Source: Dysgonomonadaceae bacterium zrk40 (lineage in GTDB: Bacteria > Bacteroidota > Bacteroidia > Bacteroidales > Dysgonomonadaceae). From it: DNA of 64,000 bases. Position numbers and translations under genes: made by a program. This document shows positions 19,712-28,885 of the stretch, one piece after another. The stretch is from NCBI GenBank assembly GCA_016916535.1, contig CP070277.1, forward strand, positions 1 through 64,000. Direction: 5' to 3'. The notes beneath the pieces were generated by a model that was not told the origin of the DNA, did not search any database, and worked only from the letters and a program-made list of their open reading frames with translations. Positions within the stretch are counted from its first letter, which is position 1. Each line of letters opens with the position of its first letter.

Positions 19712-19962
19712 TGGCGTAACGCCTCGCGACCTAGCTTGATCATTTGTTCGCGAAGTCGAGCGTCGCCCTTTCTCCGATTTCCTGTCAGCAGAACGCCAAG
19801 AATGTAGGCGCGGTCCTCATCTCCGAGGCTTGCTTTGATGACCAATCCACCAAGCTCGATCTTGTGACGGGTGTCTTCGCTTCGTTCGCGCTTGCGCATT
19901 TTTCTAAACTCGCTTTGCAGGTTGCTAAGCGTTCTGCGCAAGGTCAGAAGGTCGCTGCTCAT
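19708..19962 (-). CDS. traD: Conjugal transfer protein TraD (relaxosome accessory)
   Basis: This 84-residue, highly charged protein (RKMRKRERSEDTRHKIELGGLVIKASL) matches the small TraD family of Agrobacterium-type transfer operons, thought to assist the relaxase at oriT. The start at 19962 was chosen because homology begins there. The gene overlaps traC by 38 bp. It is part of the minus-strand operon traC-traD-coupling protein-WGR diverging from traA. Confidence 0.82.
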   Translation of the reverse strand: MSSDLLTLRRTLSNLQSEFRKMRKRERSEDTRHKIELGGLVIKASLGDEDRAYILGVLLTGNRRKGDARLREQMIKLGREALRQ

Positions 19963-20164
19963 TCTCCCGCACGGAACGAAAGGAATGAACCATCTCGGCA
20001 AATGCCGCCTCAAGTTCATTCTCCGAAAGATCAAGGGTTTCGACGCCAGCTTTCATGGCGATTTGTCCAATCCTGATTGCTTCCTTTTCTTCAGCTTCGC
20101 GCAACTGCTTTTGCAGAGTTCTGATCTGGTCACGGATCGCGGAAGGGGATTTTGCGCGTGCCAT
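19925..20164 (-). CDS. traC: Conjugal transfer protein TraC (relaxosome accessory)
   Basis: This 79-residue protein is mostly coiled coil: IRDQIRTLQKQLREAEEKEAIRIGQIAMKAG, then an acidic LSENELEAAFAEM. This matches TraC of MOBQ transfer regions, which helps form the relaxosome. The start at 20164 has AAAAGGAGAAAG upstream. It is the first gene leftward from the oriT candidate. Confidence 0.82.
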   Translation of the reverse strand: MARAKSPSAIRDQIRTLQKQLREAEEKEAIRIGQIAMKAGVETLDLSENELEAAFAEMVHSFRSVRENEQRPSDLAQNA

Positions 20165-20373
20165 GTGCTTTCTCCTTTTCGGCATCAAACGATGAGAAGA
20201 TTGCAGAGATGTTCTGTGTTTGTAAACACCGATGATGCGTGAAAAAGAGCCCATACTGTATAAGATGAATCGGCGGAGCCGATGCCGCACTCCGTCATGC
20301 GAACAAAACGATCGTTTTGTTAAATGCGCACTTATACATTGTTTTCAACAATGTAAGATGGTAGGTCCGTTTC
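20165..20373 (+). other. Candidate origin of transfer (oriT), MOBQ type
   Basis: This 209-bp gap separates divergent traC and traA, the usual oriT position in Agrobacterium-type systems. It holds the perfect 20-bp palindrome AACAAAACGATCGTTTTGTT (20302-20321). Immediately after come TAAATGCGCACTTATAC (20321-20337) and a second repeat TACATTGTT-TTC-AACAATGTA (20335-20355). GCGCACTTATAC differs at one position from the Ti-type nic-region GCGCAATTATAC, and TAAATGCG also occurs at the RSF1010 nick region. The exact nick is inferred. Promoters for both operons must overlap it. Confidence 0.7.
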
Positions 20374-23300
20374 ATGGCGATCTATCATTTGCGCGCTCAT
20401 CAGATATCCCGTGGCAAAGGGCAGAGTGCGGTCGCTGCCGCTGCATACCGCCACGCGACACATATGAACGTCGCGCGCTCCGGAGAGATTGCCGACTACA
20501 GTCGAAAGAAGGGTTGTATCCACAGTGAAGTCGTGTTGCCCGAAGCTGCCCCGCGGTGGATAAATGCCTGGCATGATCGATATTCGCCACATGAGTTTGC
20601 CGAGCGTTTCTGGAACCGTGTGGAAGCCAGTGAAAAGCGCGATGACGCCCAGCTCGCGCATGAGTTTGTCGTCGCACTGCCCGTTGAGTTGTCCGTAGAG
20701 CAGAACAAGGCTCTGGTTCGTGACTTTGTGCGCAATCAGTTTGCGGCGCGTGGGCAGGTCGCAGATTGGAACTATCACGATGCTACAGGGAATCCGCATG
20801 TTCACATCATGGTGGCGTTGCGACCGCTGACCGAGACAGGCTTTGGCTCAAAGCGGGTTCCGGTTCTTGATGGTGACGGTGAACCGGTCCGAAGGCCGCC
20901 AAAGGTGGAGGGCCAAAAGGGGGAAATCGTCTATCAGCACTTCGCGGGTTGGAAGGACCGCCTGCCCGAGATCCGCGCTGCCTGGTCGCAGGTGGTCAAT
21001 CGTCATTTGGTCCAGCATGGATATGACACGACAGTTGATCATCGCAGCTTCGAAGATCGGAAAATTCCGCTGGAGCCGACGACGCATCGCGGCCCCGCCG
21101 TCGACGACATGGAGGCGCGCGGCATTCAGACCGAGATGGTCCAGCAGCACCAGCAGGTCATGCGTGAGAATTTCCGCAGGCTGGCGGAAGATCCTGCGCT
21201 TGTTCTGAAAATGATCACTGCGGAAAAGTCCGTTTTCGATGAACGTGATGTTGCAAAGTTCATCCACCGGTATGCGTCAACGTCTGAAGAATTTTCCGGG
21301 CTTTTCCTCCGGGTCGGTGCGCTCGAAAACCTTGTGACGCTTTCCCAGGAAATCCGCGACCCGTTCACGAACAAACTTCTTGAACGGGAGAAGATGACCA
21401 CGCGAGAAGTCCTGCAGATGGAAGCGCAGATGATCGATGGCGTCCGTCAGCGCGCGACGGATCAGTCTTTCGGTGCCCCGCCGCGTCAGGTTGAAAAGGC
21501 GATCGCGGACTTCTCGAAGTCGCACGGGTTTTCCCTTTCCGGCGAACAGGCGATGGTCGTTCACGCCGTCACGTCCGATCGCGGCGTATCGACGGTGGTC
21601 GGCTATGCGGGAGCGGGTAAATCCACGGTCATGGACGTCGTGCGGGAGGTTTACGAAGGGCAGGGGCGTCGTGTGGTTGGCGGAGCGCTTGCCGGAAAGG
21701 CAGCCGAGGGCCTGTTTGAATCGGCTGGTATCGAGAGCCGGACGCTGGCGTCCTGGCGCTTGTCGTGGGAACACGACAAGCGCCGACTTCAGAAAGGCGA
21801 CGTGTTCGTTCTGGATGAGGCAGGAATGGTCTCTTCGAGCGACATGGTGATGTTGGTTGATGCGGTTAACGCGGCGCAGGCCAAGCTTATTCTTGTCGGG
21901 GACGCGCGGCAGCTTCAGCCTATTCAGGCTGGCGCTGCGTTTCGCGCCATTGCGGATAATACCGGGTTTGTCGAGTTGACGGAGGTGCGCCGGCAAAGGG
22001 AAACATGGATGCGGGACGCTTCTCTCGCATTCGGGCGCGGTGAGAGCCGCGCGGCGCTTCAAACTTATGCAGACAACGGGCACATTCGTCTTAAGGGCCA
22101 TCGTGACGATGCCATGTCTGAGTTGGTTGGTGCGTGGGGAGCTGATTGGCGCGCCGGCGCCGATACGCTGATGCTGGCGCACACCAAGGCCGCGGTGTTC
22201 AGTCTGAATGAGCGGGCACGCCTGACCATCAAAGCCCACGGGGGGCTTCAAAATGAAGTGACGTTTGACGCGGTTCGTGGCCCGCGCGCTTTCGCCGTTG
22301 GCGATCGGCTGTTGTTCCTGGAAAACAATCGTGACCTTGGCGTCAAGAACGGAATGCTGGCAACCGTGGAAAAGGCGAATGACGGCATTCTTGACGTTAG
22401 GCTCGACAACGGCAGGATCGTTGCGGTCAACCATGAGCATTACAACAACGTTGATTATGGCTACGCGACGACGATCCATAAGTCGCAAGGGGCGACCGTC
22501 GATCGGGTGCATGTGCTTGCCACACAGATGATGGATGCCCAGCTTTCCTATGTCGCGCTTTCGCGTCATCGCGAGGCGGTCACACTTTATGCCGGCCGGA
22601 ATGACTTTCCTGAAATCAAGGATTTGCTGAACACGCTGTCGCGCGACCGGCTCAAGGATTCAACGCTGGCCTATGCGCATACGCCCGACTATCAGCTCGA
22701 ACGTGACGCGTTTGTGCGTCGGCGCGACCTTCCGGACATTGGCGAACTGCGCGATCTTTGGCGTCGATCGCTCGATGCCATGCGTTCGCGGTTCGCGGCT
22801 ATTGCGGAACGGTTCAGAGCAATTTCCGAACGGCTTTCGCTTGCGCGTCCGCAAGCGGTTGACGTCTCGCCGAATGTCCCGCCTGCCGACGGCGCGCGGC
22901 CTGTTGAAGCTGAAAAAGAGATCAGGCTTCCTGAACTGACGCCAGCGGTCAGCCAGGCGCTTTCGCGGCTTTCGGAAGTGGACCGCAACACGAACGGCTA
23001 CAGCGGCAAACGGGGGCGCTGGTTCCGCGCTGCCGAAACCGAGCTGACGCAGATGTCATCAGCGACCGATCTGGTGATGTTCAATGACCAGATCGCAGCG
23101 CTCGTTTCCCCGGTGGAAGTTCGATCTCTTGGTCGCGATCCGGATGACGACAAGCTTCAGTCGCTTGTCGCGCATCTTCCGCCATCGGCGCAGACCTTCA
23201 TCAAGAGAAACTGGCAGCTCGTGCATGTCGGTCAGCTGGCCGCCGACGACAAGAGCCGCGTTGATGTTGCGTCGGTCATGGTCACGGAGCGGCGCGATGC

Positions 23301-24129
23301 TGGCCTTGAGGCCGATTATGAAAAGGAGCGGGCACGTTATCGCCTTCCCGATGTTCCGCTTGTTCCGTCCGTGACGCAATGGCCCGTTTCGGTCGAAGCC
23401 GTTGCCCGTGATCCGGCCAATTACGCGGCGGTTACCAAGTCGCTGCACCGGTCTGCGCTTCAGAACATGGGCAAGGTCTGGCGCGATCCGGCCGCGATCC
23501 TCGACAAGCTGGTGGCGGCGGTGACGGATGGCTCCGATGTCATTCAGGTATTGAAAACGATGGACCAGAGCCCGGCATCGCTAGGCGATTTGAACGGCAA
23601 AACAAACTTCCTGGGGCGCCCTGATGAGGAGCGGAAAGCGGCACTTGCGGCAGTGATGCCGGCGATCAGTAGTGCTGATAATTTTGCCGGATCATTAAAG
23701 GTGAGCATTGAGGGTGCCGAAAAGTCGGAGAGAAAGCTGCGTAGCCAGATGGCCGCGCCAATCGACGGACTGTCGCCGGCCGCCAAAGATGTGCTGGCCT
23801 CTCTGTCGAAAGCGTCCAGTCTTCCGGAACGCTCTGACGAACGTCGCGCTCTTGAAAGGGCGGCGATCGAAGACAGGGAAGCCATCGGCCAGCTGCGGGG
23901 TGTCGCTCATGATATCAGGGCGCGTTTTGGCGATAGCAGCGGCGCGCCGGCGCAGGAACTGATTGCACGGGCAATGCCGGAGCTTTCTCCAGAAGCAAGA
24001 TCGAGGGTTCATCGTGATGCCCGCCAGATCTGCGCTGCCTATGACAGGTGTGTCGAGATCGATCGGACACAGCGGCGCGAAACTCGTCTCGAGCACGAGA
24101 AGTCGCAGTATCATTCTATCGGGAGATAA
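20374..24129 (+). CDS. traA: TraA relaxase-helicase (MOBQ)
   Basis: This 1251-residue protein starts with a MobA/MobL relaxase domain (about 1-230): catalytic-region AIYHLRAHQISRG, the metal-binding histidines NPHVH at 140-144, and ADWNYHDATG. A RecD/TraI-like helicase follows: Walker A GYAGAGKS at 410-417, LDEAGMVSS, and GYATTIHKSQGATVDR near 695. The C-terminal 450 residues have no clear domain. It should nick oriT, attach to the 5' end and unwind the transferred strand. The length is in the upper range for TraA. Confidence 0.95.
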   Translation: MAIYHLRAHQISRGKGQSAVAAAAYRHATHMNVARSGEIADYSRKKGCIHSEVVLPEAAPRWINAWHDRYSPHEFAERFWNRVEASEKRDDAQLAHEFVVALPVELSVEQNKALVRDFVRNQFAARGQVADWNYHDATGNPHVHIMVALRPLTETGFGSKRVPVLDGDGEPVRRPPKVEGQKGEIVYQHFAGWKDRLPEIRAAWSQVVNRHLVQHGYDTTVDHRSFEDRKIPLEPTTHRGPAVDDMEARGIQTEMVQQHQQVMRENFRRLAEDPALVLKMITAEKSVFDERDVAKFIHRYASTSEEFSGLFLRVGALENLVTLSQEIRDPFTNKLLEREKMTTREVLQMEAQMIDGVRQRATDQSFGAPPRQVEKAIADFSKSHGFSLSGEQAMVVHAVTSDRGVSTVVGYAGAGKSTVMDVVREVYEGQGRRVVGGALAGKAAEGLFESAGIESRTLASWRLSWEHDKRRLQKGDVFVLDEAGMVSSSDMVMLVDAVNAAQAKLILVGDARQLQPIQAGAAFRAIADNTGFVELTEVRRQRETWMRDASLAFGRGESRAALQTYADNGHIRLKGHRDDAMSELVGAWGADWRAGADTLMLAHTKAAVFSLNERARLTIKAHGGLQNEVTFDAVRGPRAFAVGDRLLFLENNRDLGVKNGMLATVEKANDGILDVRLDNGRIVAVNHEHYNNVDYGYATTIHKSQGATVDRVHVLATQMMDAQLSYVALSRHREAVTLYAGRNDFPEIKDLLNTLSRDRLKDSTLAYAHTPDYQLERDAFVRRRDLPDIGELRDLWRRSLDAMRSRFAAIAERFRAISERLSLARPQAVDVSPNVPPADGARPVEAEKEIRLPELTPAVSQALSRLSEVDRNTNGYSGKRGRWFRAAETELTQMSSATDLVMFNDQIAALVSPVEVRSLGRDPDDDKLQSLVAHLPPSAQTFIKRNWQLVHVGQLAADDKSRVDVASVMVTERRDAGLEADYEKERARYRLPDVPLVPSVTQWPVSVEAVARDPANYAAVTKSLHRSALQNMGKVWRDPAAILDKLVAAVTDGSDVIQVLKTMDQSPASLGDLNGKTNFLGRPDEERKAALAAVMPAISSADNFAGSLKVSIEGAEKSERKLRSQMAAPIDGLSPAAKDVLASLSKASSLPERSDERRALERAAIEDREAIGQLRGVAHDIRARFGDSSGAPAQELIARAMPELSPEARSRVHRDARQICAAYDRCVEIDRTQRRETRLEHEKSQYHSIGR

Positions 24130-24208
24130 GCGCTCCAAAATCGGCAAGAATGGTGACTGAACGCCCTTTTGTTCTCTTGGATGTTGCATCAAGGCGGCCA
24201 TTGTGGTG

Positions 24209-24234
24209 AATTGCAGATGTAATACGCTGCAATT
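24209..24234 (+). promoter_or_regulatory. 8-bp inverted repeat upstream of dotD
   Basis: AATTGCAG-N10-CTGCAATT lies 24 bp before the dotD start. Its position suggests an operator or a leader structure for the dotD-dotC-dotB operon. No clear promoter hexamers were seen around it. Confidence 0.4.
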
Positions 24235-24257
24235 TCCGCACCGCAAGAGGTTTCCCT

Positions 24258-24761
24258 ATGCGCATCGCGATCAGCCTGGCACTGGCTGTGCTCGCTGGCT
24301 GTACCAGCACAAGAGACGTTCCGTCGGATTCCCCTACGATCAATTACATCGACAATCAAGTCCATCTCGTTCGAAGCGAGTTGAACGATGCAGCGCTCTA
24401 TCAAAATGTCCTGGAAGCGCGTGCTACGAATACGGTTGAGGTGCGCAATCCGGGGATTGCCCAAGACCCGATTATGAAGATCGTTGATGCCGAATGGCAG
24501 GGAACGTTGGATGAGCTGACAACGCGGGTTGCCAGCGAAGTGGACTACAGCGTGTCGGCGTCCGGGGAAAAGTCCGGCGCTCCGATTTTGATCTCGACCA
24601 ATTTCTACAATCTGACGGCCTTGGGATTGCTTCGGGAAGCCTATGGGCAGGCGAAGGGACGTGCGCGCCTCGTGATCGATCAAGGCGCCAGACACATGAC
24701 AATCTATTACGCTCGCCCTGAGCAAAGCCCGATCCCGCATCAGGAGGACCTCAAGCCGTGA
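24258..24761 (+). CDS. dotD: DotD-like outer-membrane lipoprotein of a type IVB secretion system
   Basis: This 167-residue lipoprotein has a signal peptide and lipobox (VLAGC, Cys15). The mature part has the DotD/TraH layout: a short N-terminal region, then a small alpha/beta domain ending LVIDQGARHMTIYYA. DotD, DotC and DotH form the outer-membrane ring. The next gene starts at GTG inside its stop codon, so the pair is coupled. Confidence 0.78.
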   Translation: MRIAISLALAVLAGCTSTRDVPSDSPTINYIDNQVHLVRSELNDAALYQNVLEARATNTVEVRNPGIAQDPIMKIVDAEWQGTLDELTTRVASEVDYSVSASGEKSGAPILISTNFYNLTALGLLREAYGQAKGRARLVIDQGARHMTIYYARPEQSPIPHQEDLKP

Positions 24762-25672
24762 GCCAGACCCTTTCTCACCGTCGCCTTCGTGCCATGACGC
24801 TGACAGGCATTCTTATGGCCGCGTTTTTGTCTTCATGCGCAACAATGAAGGACGAAACCCCGGAACCGCCGCCCATCCCGCAGCTCGGCGGCCCTGACGA
24901 CCTTACCAGTCCGCGATATGCGCCCTTGTCCTACAAGCAGTTTGCTTCCCGGGCCAAACGCGGAAAGCTTGGTGGGACCGAGGTTGAGGAGCAGCGCTAT
25001 TCGGTCCTTCGGGACGCAGCCCTTGCCTATGGGGCACAAGCAGGATTTGAGCGGCGCAGCTGGGAGATCATGAATGATCTGGAGCGTGAATCGATCAAAC
25101 TCTCTGAAACCTTCAATTTCAACCGGGTCGCATTCAAGGCGCCGCGGGAAACAGGCTACGTGTTGCCGCCGGTGATCACCCGCGCCACGGCGGCGATCAA
25201 CGTCACTGACAATGGCCGCAAGAGCGTTGCCGCCGACGAATACTACCGCATCGAGGAGCCAGGCCGACTGGTCGCCATTCTGCCGACCTGGCGCGACTAT
25301 CTTGTGCTCCCGCTCGATACGCCGCGTGAGCCTGACGATCGCCTATTGCCCCAGGATGACGATGAAACCAAAGTCTGGTCGCAGTATCTCGATGAAGGCT
25401 GGTCACAGGGCGAGCAGCAGGCCGACGCTGCTTTGCAGGAAAACATGAACCTGTTGCGGCGCGACTATCTCGGCATGGTCGAGTATCGCAAGGCGGTGGA
25501 AGCCGGCCTTATTACCAACCTCGTGCTGAAGTCGAGCGAGACGCGCGCGGCCGGTGATGTCGACGAGCTCTATATCGGGGAGCGCCGTGTCGAGATCGAC
25601 GATGCCGCCCGGTTCGTCAAGAACCCTGCCCGATGGAAGCCAATCCAGAGACGTTTTCAGGTGGCCAAGTAA
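24758..25672 (+). CDS. dotC: DotC-like outer-membrane lipoprotein (TraI of IncI systems)
   Basis: This 304-residue protein begins at GTG 24758 with CAGGAGG upstream. The lipobox is AFLSSCA (Cys near 28). The mature protein includes RYSVLRDAALAYGAQAGFERR near 80-100, YVLPPVITRA and WRDYLVLPLDTPREP, all DotC landmarks. Its stop overlaps the dotB start (TAATG). Confidence 0.88.
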   Translation: MSQTLSHRRLRAMTLTGILMAAFLSSCATMKDETPEPPPIPQLGGPDDLTSPRYAPLSYKQFASRAKRGKLGGTEVEEQRYSVLRDAALAYGAQAGFERRSWEIMNDLERESIKLSETFNFNRVAFKAPRETGYVLPPVITRATAAINVTDNGRKSVAADEYYRIEEPGRLVAILPTWRDYLVLPLDTPREPDDRLLPQDDDETKVWSQYLDEGWSQGEQQADAALQENMNLLRRDYLGMVEYRKAVEAGLITNLVLKSSETRAAGDVDELYIGERRVEIDDAARFVKNPARWKPIQRRFQVAK

Positions 25673-26880
25673 TGCCGGCGGTTGATCTCTCGAATTTGAT
25701 GGAAGACGCCTATGATCCGAAGGAGCCCTATGCTCGCGTCCTGAACCATGAGCCGTTGCGTTTTGACGGCGACATGGACCCGTTTCAACAGTTGCTGGTC
25801 GGGGCCTCCATCAAAGGGGCGTCGGACATCCGGATACAGACCGACAGTCGTATCCGGATCAAGATGCACGGCACCCAGCATTTTGCGACGGCAAGGCCCC
25901 TGAACGCCTCCGAGGTCCTGAGTATCCTGAGCCATATGTGGCGGTCGGAAGATGCCTTCAGCATTCTGCGTCAAGGGCGGCCGCTGGACTTCTCGTTCGA
26001 GGTGCCGATCGATCGCCACCGACGTCAGCGTTTCCGCGTGAACGCCAAGGGCGTGATGAAAGGTGCCGGCGACGGCATTTCCATGACGATGCGGCCGCTG
26101 CCGACAAAGACGCCGACGATCGATGATGTCGGTCTCGACACTGAAGTGCGCCCGTACATGTCGCCTCAGAATGGCATTGTCGTGGTCGCCGGGGCGACCG
26201 GCCAGGGAAAGTCCACGACGCTTGCCGGGATCACGCGCTTTCATCTTGAGAACACGGCCGATCCGAAAGCGATCGTCGATCTGCAGGCGCCTATCGAGTT
26301 CACCTATTCCGACGTGCTGACAGATCATAGCGACTGCGCGTCTTCCATTGAGCAGTCGGAGATCGGCGAAGGGCGCAACCTGCCGTCGTTCGGCGACGGA
26401 GTGTGGGCGGCACTGCGCTGTGCGCCTGATATTATTTCGCTGGGAGAGGCCCGCGACAAAGCCTCCCTCGAGGGTTGCCTGGAAGCCAGTCTGACCGGCC
26501 ACTTGGTTTACACCACCACGCATGCCGGATCGGTCGCGGAAGGCTTGCGGCGCATGGTCGTGAACTTCCCGGCCGAAGAACGCGATGCACGCGCGTTCGA
26601 CCTGATCACGTCGCTCCAGCTCTTCGTCGTTCAGCACCTGGTCCGCACAAGCGACCATCGCGGCCGCGTGCCGCTGCGCGAGTATCTGTTGTTTGATGAC
26701 TATGTGCGCGATCAGTTTGTTTCCGCGCCTATCGGGGATTGGCCGAAGGTCGTGAGCCGCCTGATGCTTGAGTCGGCCGACCGTGTTCTTGCCCGCTCCA
26801 TGCATGATGCGGCCCAACAGAAGGTTGATGAGGGCAAAGTTTCGTATGACGACGTCAGGCGATTGCTGCCGCGCCACTGA
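25672..26880 (+). CDS. dotB: DotB-like secretion ATPase (TraJ)
   Basis: This 402-residue cytoplasmic ATPase of the PilT/VirB11 superfamily has Walker A GATGQGKST near residue 175, with Gln where Ser or Thr is common. It also has a DLQAPIEFTY Asp-box region and SLGEARDKASLEGCLEASLTGHLV as the Walker B/His box. DotB powers assembly and substrate transfer at the channel base. ATG 25672 is used because it overlaps the dotC stop. Confidence 0.9.
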   Translation: MPAVDLSNLMEDAYDPKEPYARVLNHEPLRFDGDMDPFQQLLVGASIKGASDIRIQTDSRIRIKMHGTQHFATARPLNASEVLSILSHMWRSEDAFSILRQGRPLDFSFEVPIDRHRRQRFRVNAKGVMKGAGDGISMTMRPLPTKTPTIDDVGLDTEVRPYMSPQNGIVVVAGATGQGKSTTLAGITRFHLENTADPKAIVDLQAPIEFTYSDVLTDHSDCASSIEQSEIGEGRNLPSFGDGVWAALRCAPDIISLGEARDKASLEGCLEASLTGHLVYTTTHAGSVAEGLRRMVVNFPAEERDARAFDLITSLQLFVVQHLVRTSDHRGRVPLREYLLFDDYVRDQFVSAPIGDWPKVVSRLMLESADRVLARSMHDAAQQKVDEGKVSYDDVRRLLPRH

Positions 26881-26906
26881 CGGCCGCTGATCATGAAGGA
26901 GAAAAA

Positions 26907-27212
26907 ATGCTGGTCCCTAAATACCTTCGACCCGTCAGGGACAAAAAAAGCTACGAGGCAAGCTTCGGGGAGCGGATCGTTCGCATAGTGGTCAACTGGC
27001 CGATCGTCTTTCTTCTTTGCGTGCCGGCTATCGCTGTGATCGCGAGCATGTTTCTGTCCTTCGGCCTGTTGTTCCTGAAGCTTTTGAATGTTGTCGAGAA
27101 TGCCATCGTTGCCCACGACTGGTTAATGCTGGCTTTGATCGCTCTCGCCTCGGCGGCGATCCTGTCGCTTTGGAAGCTGGCTTACGTCGTGCATCGATAC
27201 TTTATCATTTAG
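26907..27212 (+). CDS. Small two-helix membrane protein at the end of the dotDCB operon
   Basis: This 101-residue protein has hydrophobic helices at about 30-58 and 70-92 and a basic N-terminus. A ribosome site (GAAGGAG) precedes the ATG and a terminator-like hairpin follows. The position after dotB suggests a minor channel component, but no Dot/Icm family is recognised. Confidence 0.6.
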   Translation: MLVPKYLRPVRDKKSYEASFGERIVRIVVNWPIVFLLCVPAIAVIASMFLSFGLLFLKLLNVVENAIVAHDWLMLALIALASAAILSLWKLAYVVHRYFII

Positions 27213-27218
27213 GGTAAG

Positions 27219-27244
27219 CATCCGCCTTCGCCTGCGGGTGGATG
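27219..27244 (+). terminator. Hairpin closing the dotD-dotC-dotB operon
   Basis: CATCCGCC and GGTGGATG form an 8-bp stem with one G-T pair, followed by TCTTTCC. It lies 7 bp after the last stop codon. Confidence 0.5.
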
Positions 27245-27342
27245 TCTTTCCGACCAAAGGCCTGCCGCTCCGCCAGAGCATGACCGACCCGCAGATACTT
27301 GCGCGACATCGACATGAAAACCAAATACACCATGATTTAGAG

Positions 27343-28785
27343 TCAGTAGAGTGCAAGCGACTTAGTCATACCACTCGTTTCCAGGTCCCAGCGCGCTGAC
27401 CAGGTCCCGGATGATCGCTCAAGGAGCAAATAGTTGCGTTCGGCTGTGTAGCGCTCGCTTTGACCAGGCACCGTATTGATTCGGATAGGATGCTCAGGAA
27501 GCGGTTGCTCGCCGAGCGATGCGAGAGCGCCAAGGAAGCGAGCCCAAGCCTTGGGCGGCGCACGATGTGCAATGCCTGACGCGACAAGCTGATTGAGATG
27601 AAGGCCGTGTCCTAAGTCCATAACGGCACGGGCGGCAAGGTGAATTTCTCCTGAGATCGCGGTCAGTTGATGGCCGTCACGTTGACCTATCTGGATCACG
27701 AGCTTTAGCATCCGCTGCCATTCCTCGCGATGCGCACGGCTTTGCCACTGGTCTCGCAAGTCGTCCTCGTATTTCTGCATCCGCGGAATGACGGCCATCA
27801 GAGCCTCAAGCAGTGACAGCCTCGGCCCGAGCAATGGGACGCTCGACATCAGCAACGTGTGCCCTTCCATCTTGCGCAAAGCTTCTGCCGTCATCATTGC
27901 CCAACCACCAGTCCCCATGATCTGGTCTCGCGTCCGCTCCGAACGCAGATCCGGAGCGAGAATGCGCAGTCCGGGCGCGGAAATGCCCCAACCGAGATGT
28001 CGCCCCGAGCGGTCCGCGAACCGGAACGGCAGGTCACCCTCCCTGGCCGCTTGCTGGAAGATCAGAAAGCTCTCCCGCGCGACTGAAAAAACCGTCTGGC
28101 CCACCTGAGATTCTGTCAGGGAGTGATGCAACGATCCCCACCCGTCGCAGATGTCGTGATCGTCCCACTGCATGAGCGAGGGTGCTCGAGCGGCCAGCCA
28201 CGCAAGCTCAGGTGTTGAATAAATCGCGGCATATCGAGCGAAGAAACCCTCGCGGAGATGGTGTCGCAAATCGGCCAACTCCGGAGGTGACGGATCGTCC
28301 GGTTTGCGGTCGGGCCAATCATGGCTCAACCTGTGACCGAGCGTGATCTCGTCGGCATAGACCTGATCACCGCCGTGAAGCATGAGCGCGAAGGGCTTGG
28401 CCTGATAGCTTTCGCGCAGGCGCGCCCACATGGCGTTGCGCTCTGAGCCCTCACGTTCCATGTCGGCTATTTCTTCGCCATTGCACGAGACATAAGCCAG
28501 ACGAATATCACCCGTGAGATCGCCGGCGACCTCATAGCTCACGCCATCCCAGGCGTAGGCGGAGGTCCGATCGGCCGGTAGTGAGAACCGCGCCCTCCAA
28601 GCGATCGCATGATCATACTCCGCCAAAGCCATTGCATGGACCTCGGCATCTCCGAGAATGATCGGTGGCGGCACATAACCCCGTGCGGCAATGAAAAGGG
28701 CCGAAAGGCTTAATCGCCCCTCCCGCACACCATCAAGGAAAAGGATAGGCCCGATGGGTGATGTGACAAGAATAGACATGCTCAA
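27343..28785 (-). CDS. PhoD-like metallophosphatase
   Basis: This 480-residue protein belongs to the PhoD/calcineurin-like metallophosphatases, with metal-binding motifs LHGGDQVYAD near 150 and QWDDHDICDGWGS near 217 and a later SGEIHLAAR near 388. There is no obvious signal peptide, unlike secreted PhoD enzymes, so it may be cytoplasmic and act on nucleotides or lipids. It opens a cargo block lying inside the secretion locus, transcribed opposite to dotDCB. Confidence 0.82.
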   Translation of the reverse strand: MSMSILVTSPIGPILFLDGVREGRLSLSALFIAARGYVPPPIILGDAEVHAMALAEYDHAIAWRARFSLPADRTSAYAWDGVSYEVAGDLTGDIRLAYVSCNGEEIADMEREGSERNAMWARLRESYQAKPFALMLHGGDQVYADEITLGHRLSHDWPDRKPDDPSPPELADLRHHLREGFFARYAAIYSTPELAWLAARAPSLMQWDDHDICDGWGSLHHSLTESQVGQTVFSVARESFLIFQQAAREGDLPFRFADRSGRHLGWGISAPGLRILAPDLRSERTRDQIMGTGGWAMMTAEALRKMEGHTLLMSSVPLLGPRLSLLEALMAVIPRMQKYEDDLRDQWQSRAHREEWQRMLKLVIQIGQRDGHQLTAISGEIHLAARAVMDLGHGLHLNQLVASGIAHRAPPKAWARFLGALASLGEQPLPEHPIRINTVPGQSERYTAERNYLLLERSSGTWSARWDLETSGMTKSLALY

Positions 28786-28885
28786 GAGCTTCTGCGGGTT
28801 GCCTCGGACATAACACGGGCAATCGGAACCTTTACCGTCTCAAGTCCGATCATTTCAGTCCCAAAAACAATTCCAATCTTCATGC

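Noticed and set aside
21277-22569. Long minus-strand frame opposite traA
   Set aside because: Antisense shadow; the traA helicase motifs on the plus strand fully explain the region.
25657-26877. Long minus-strand frame opposite dotB
   Set aside because: Antisense shadow of the dotB ATPase with no recognisable domain.
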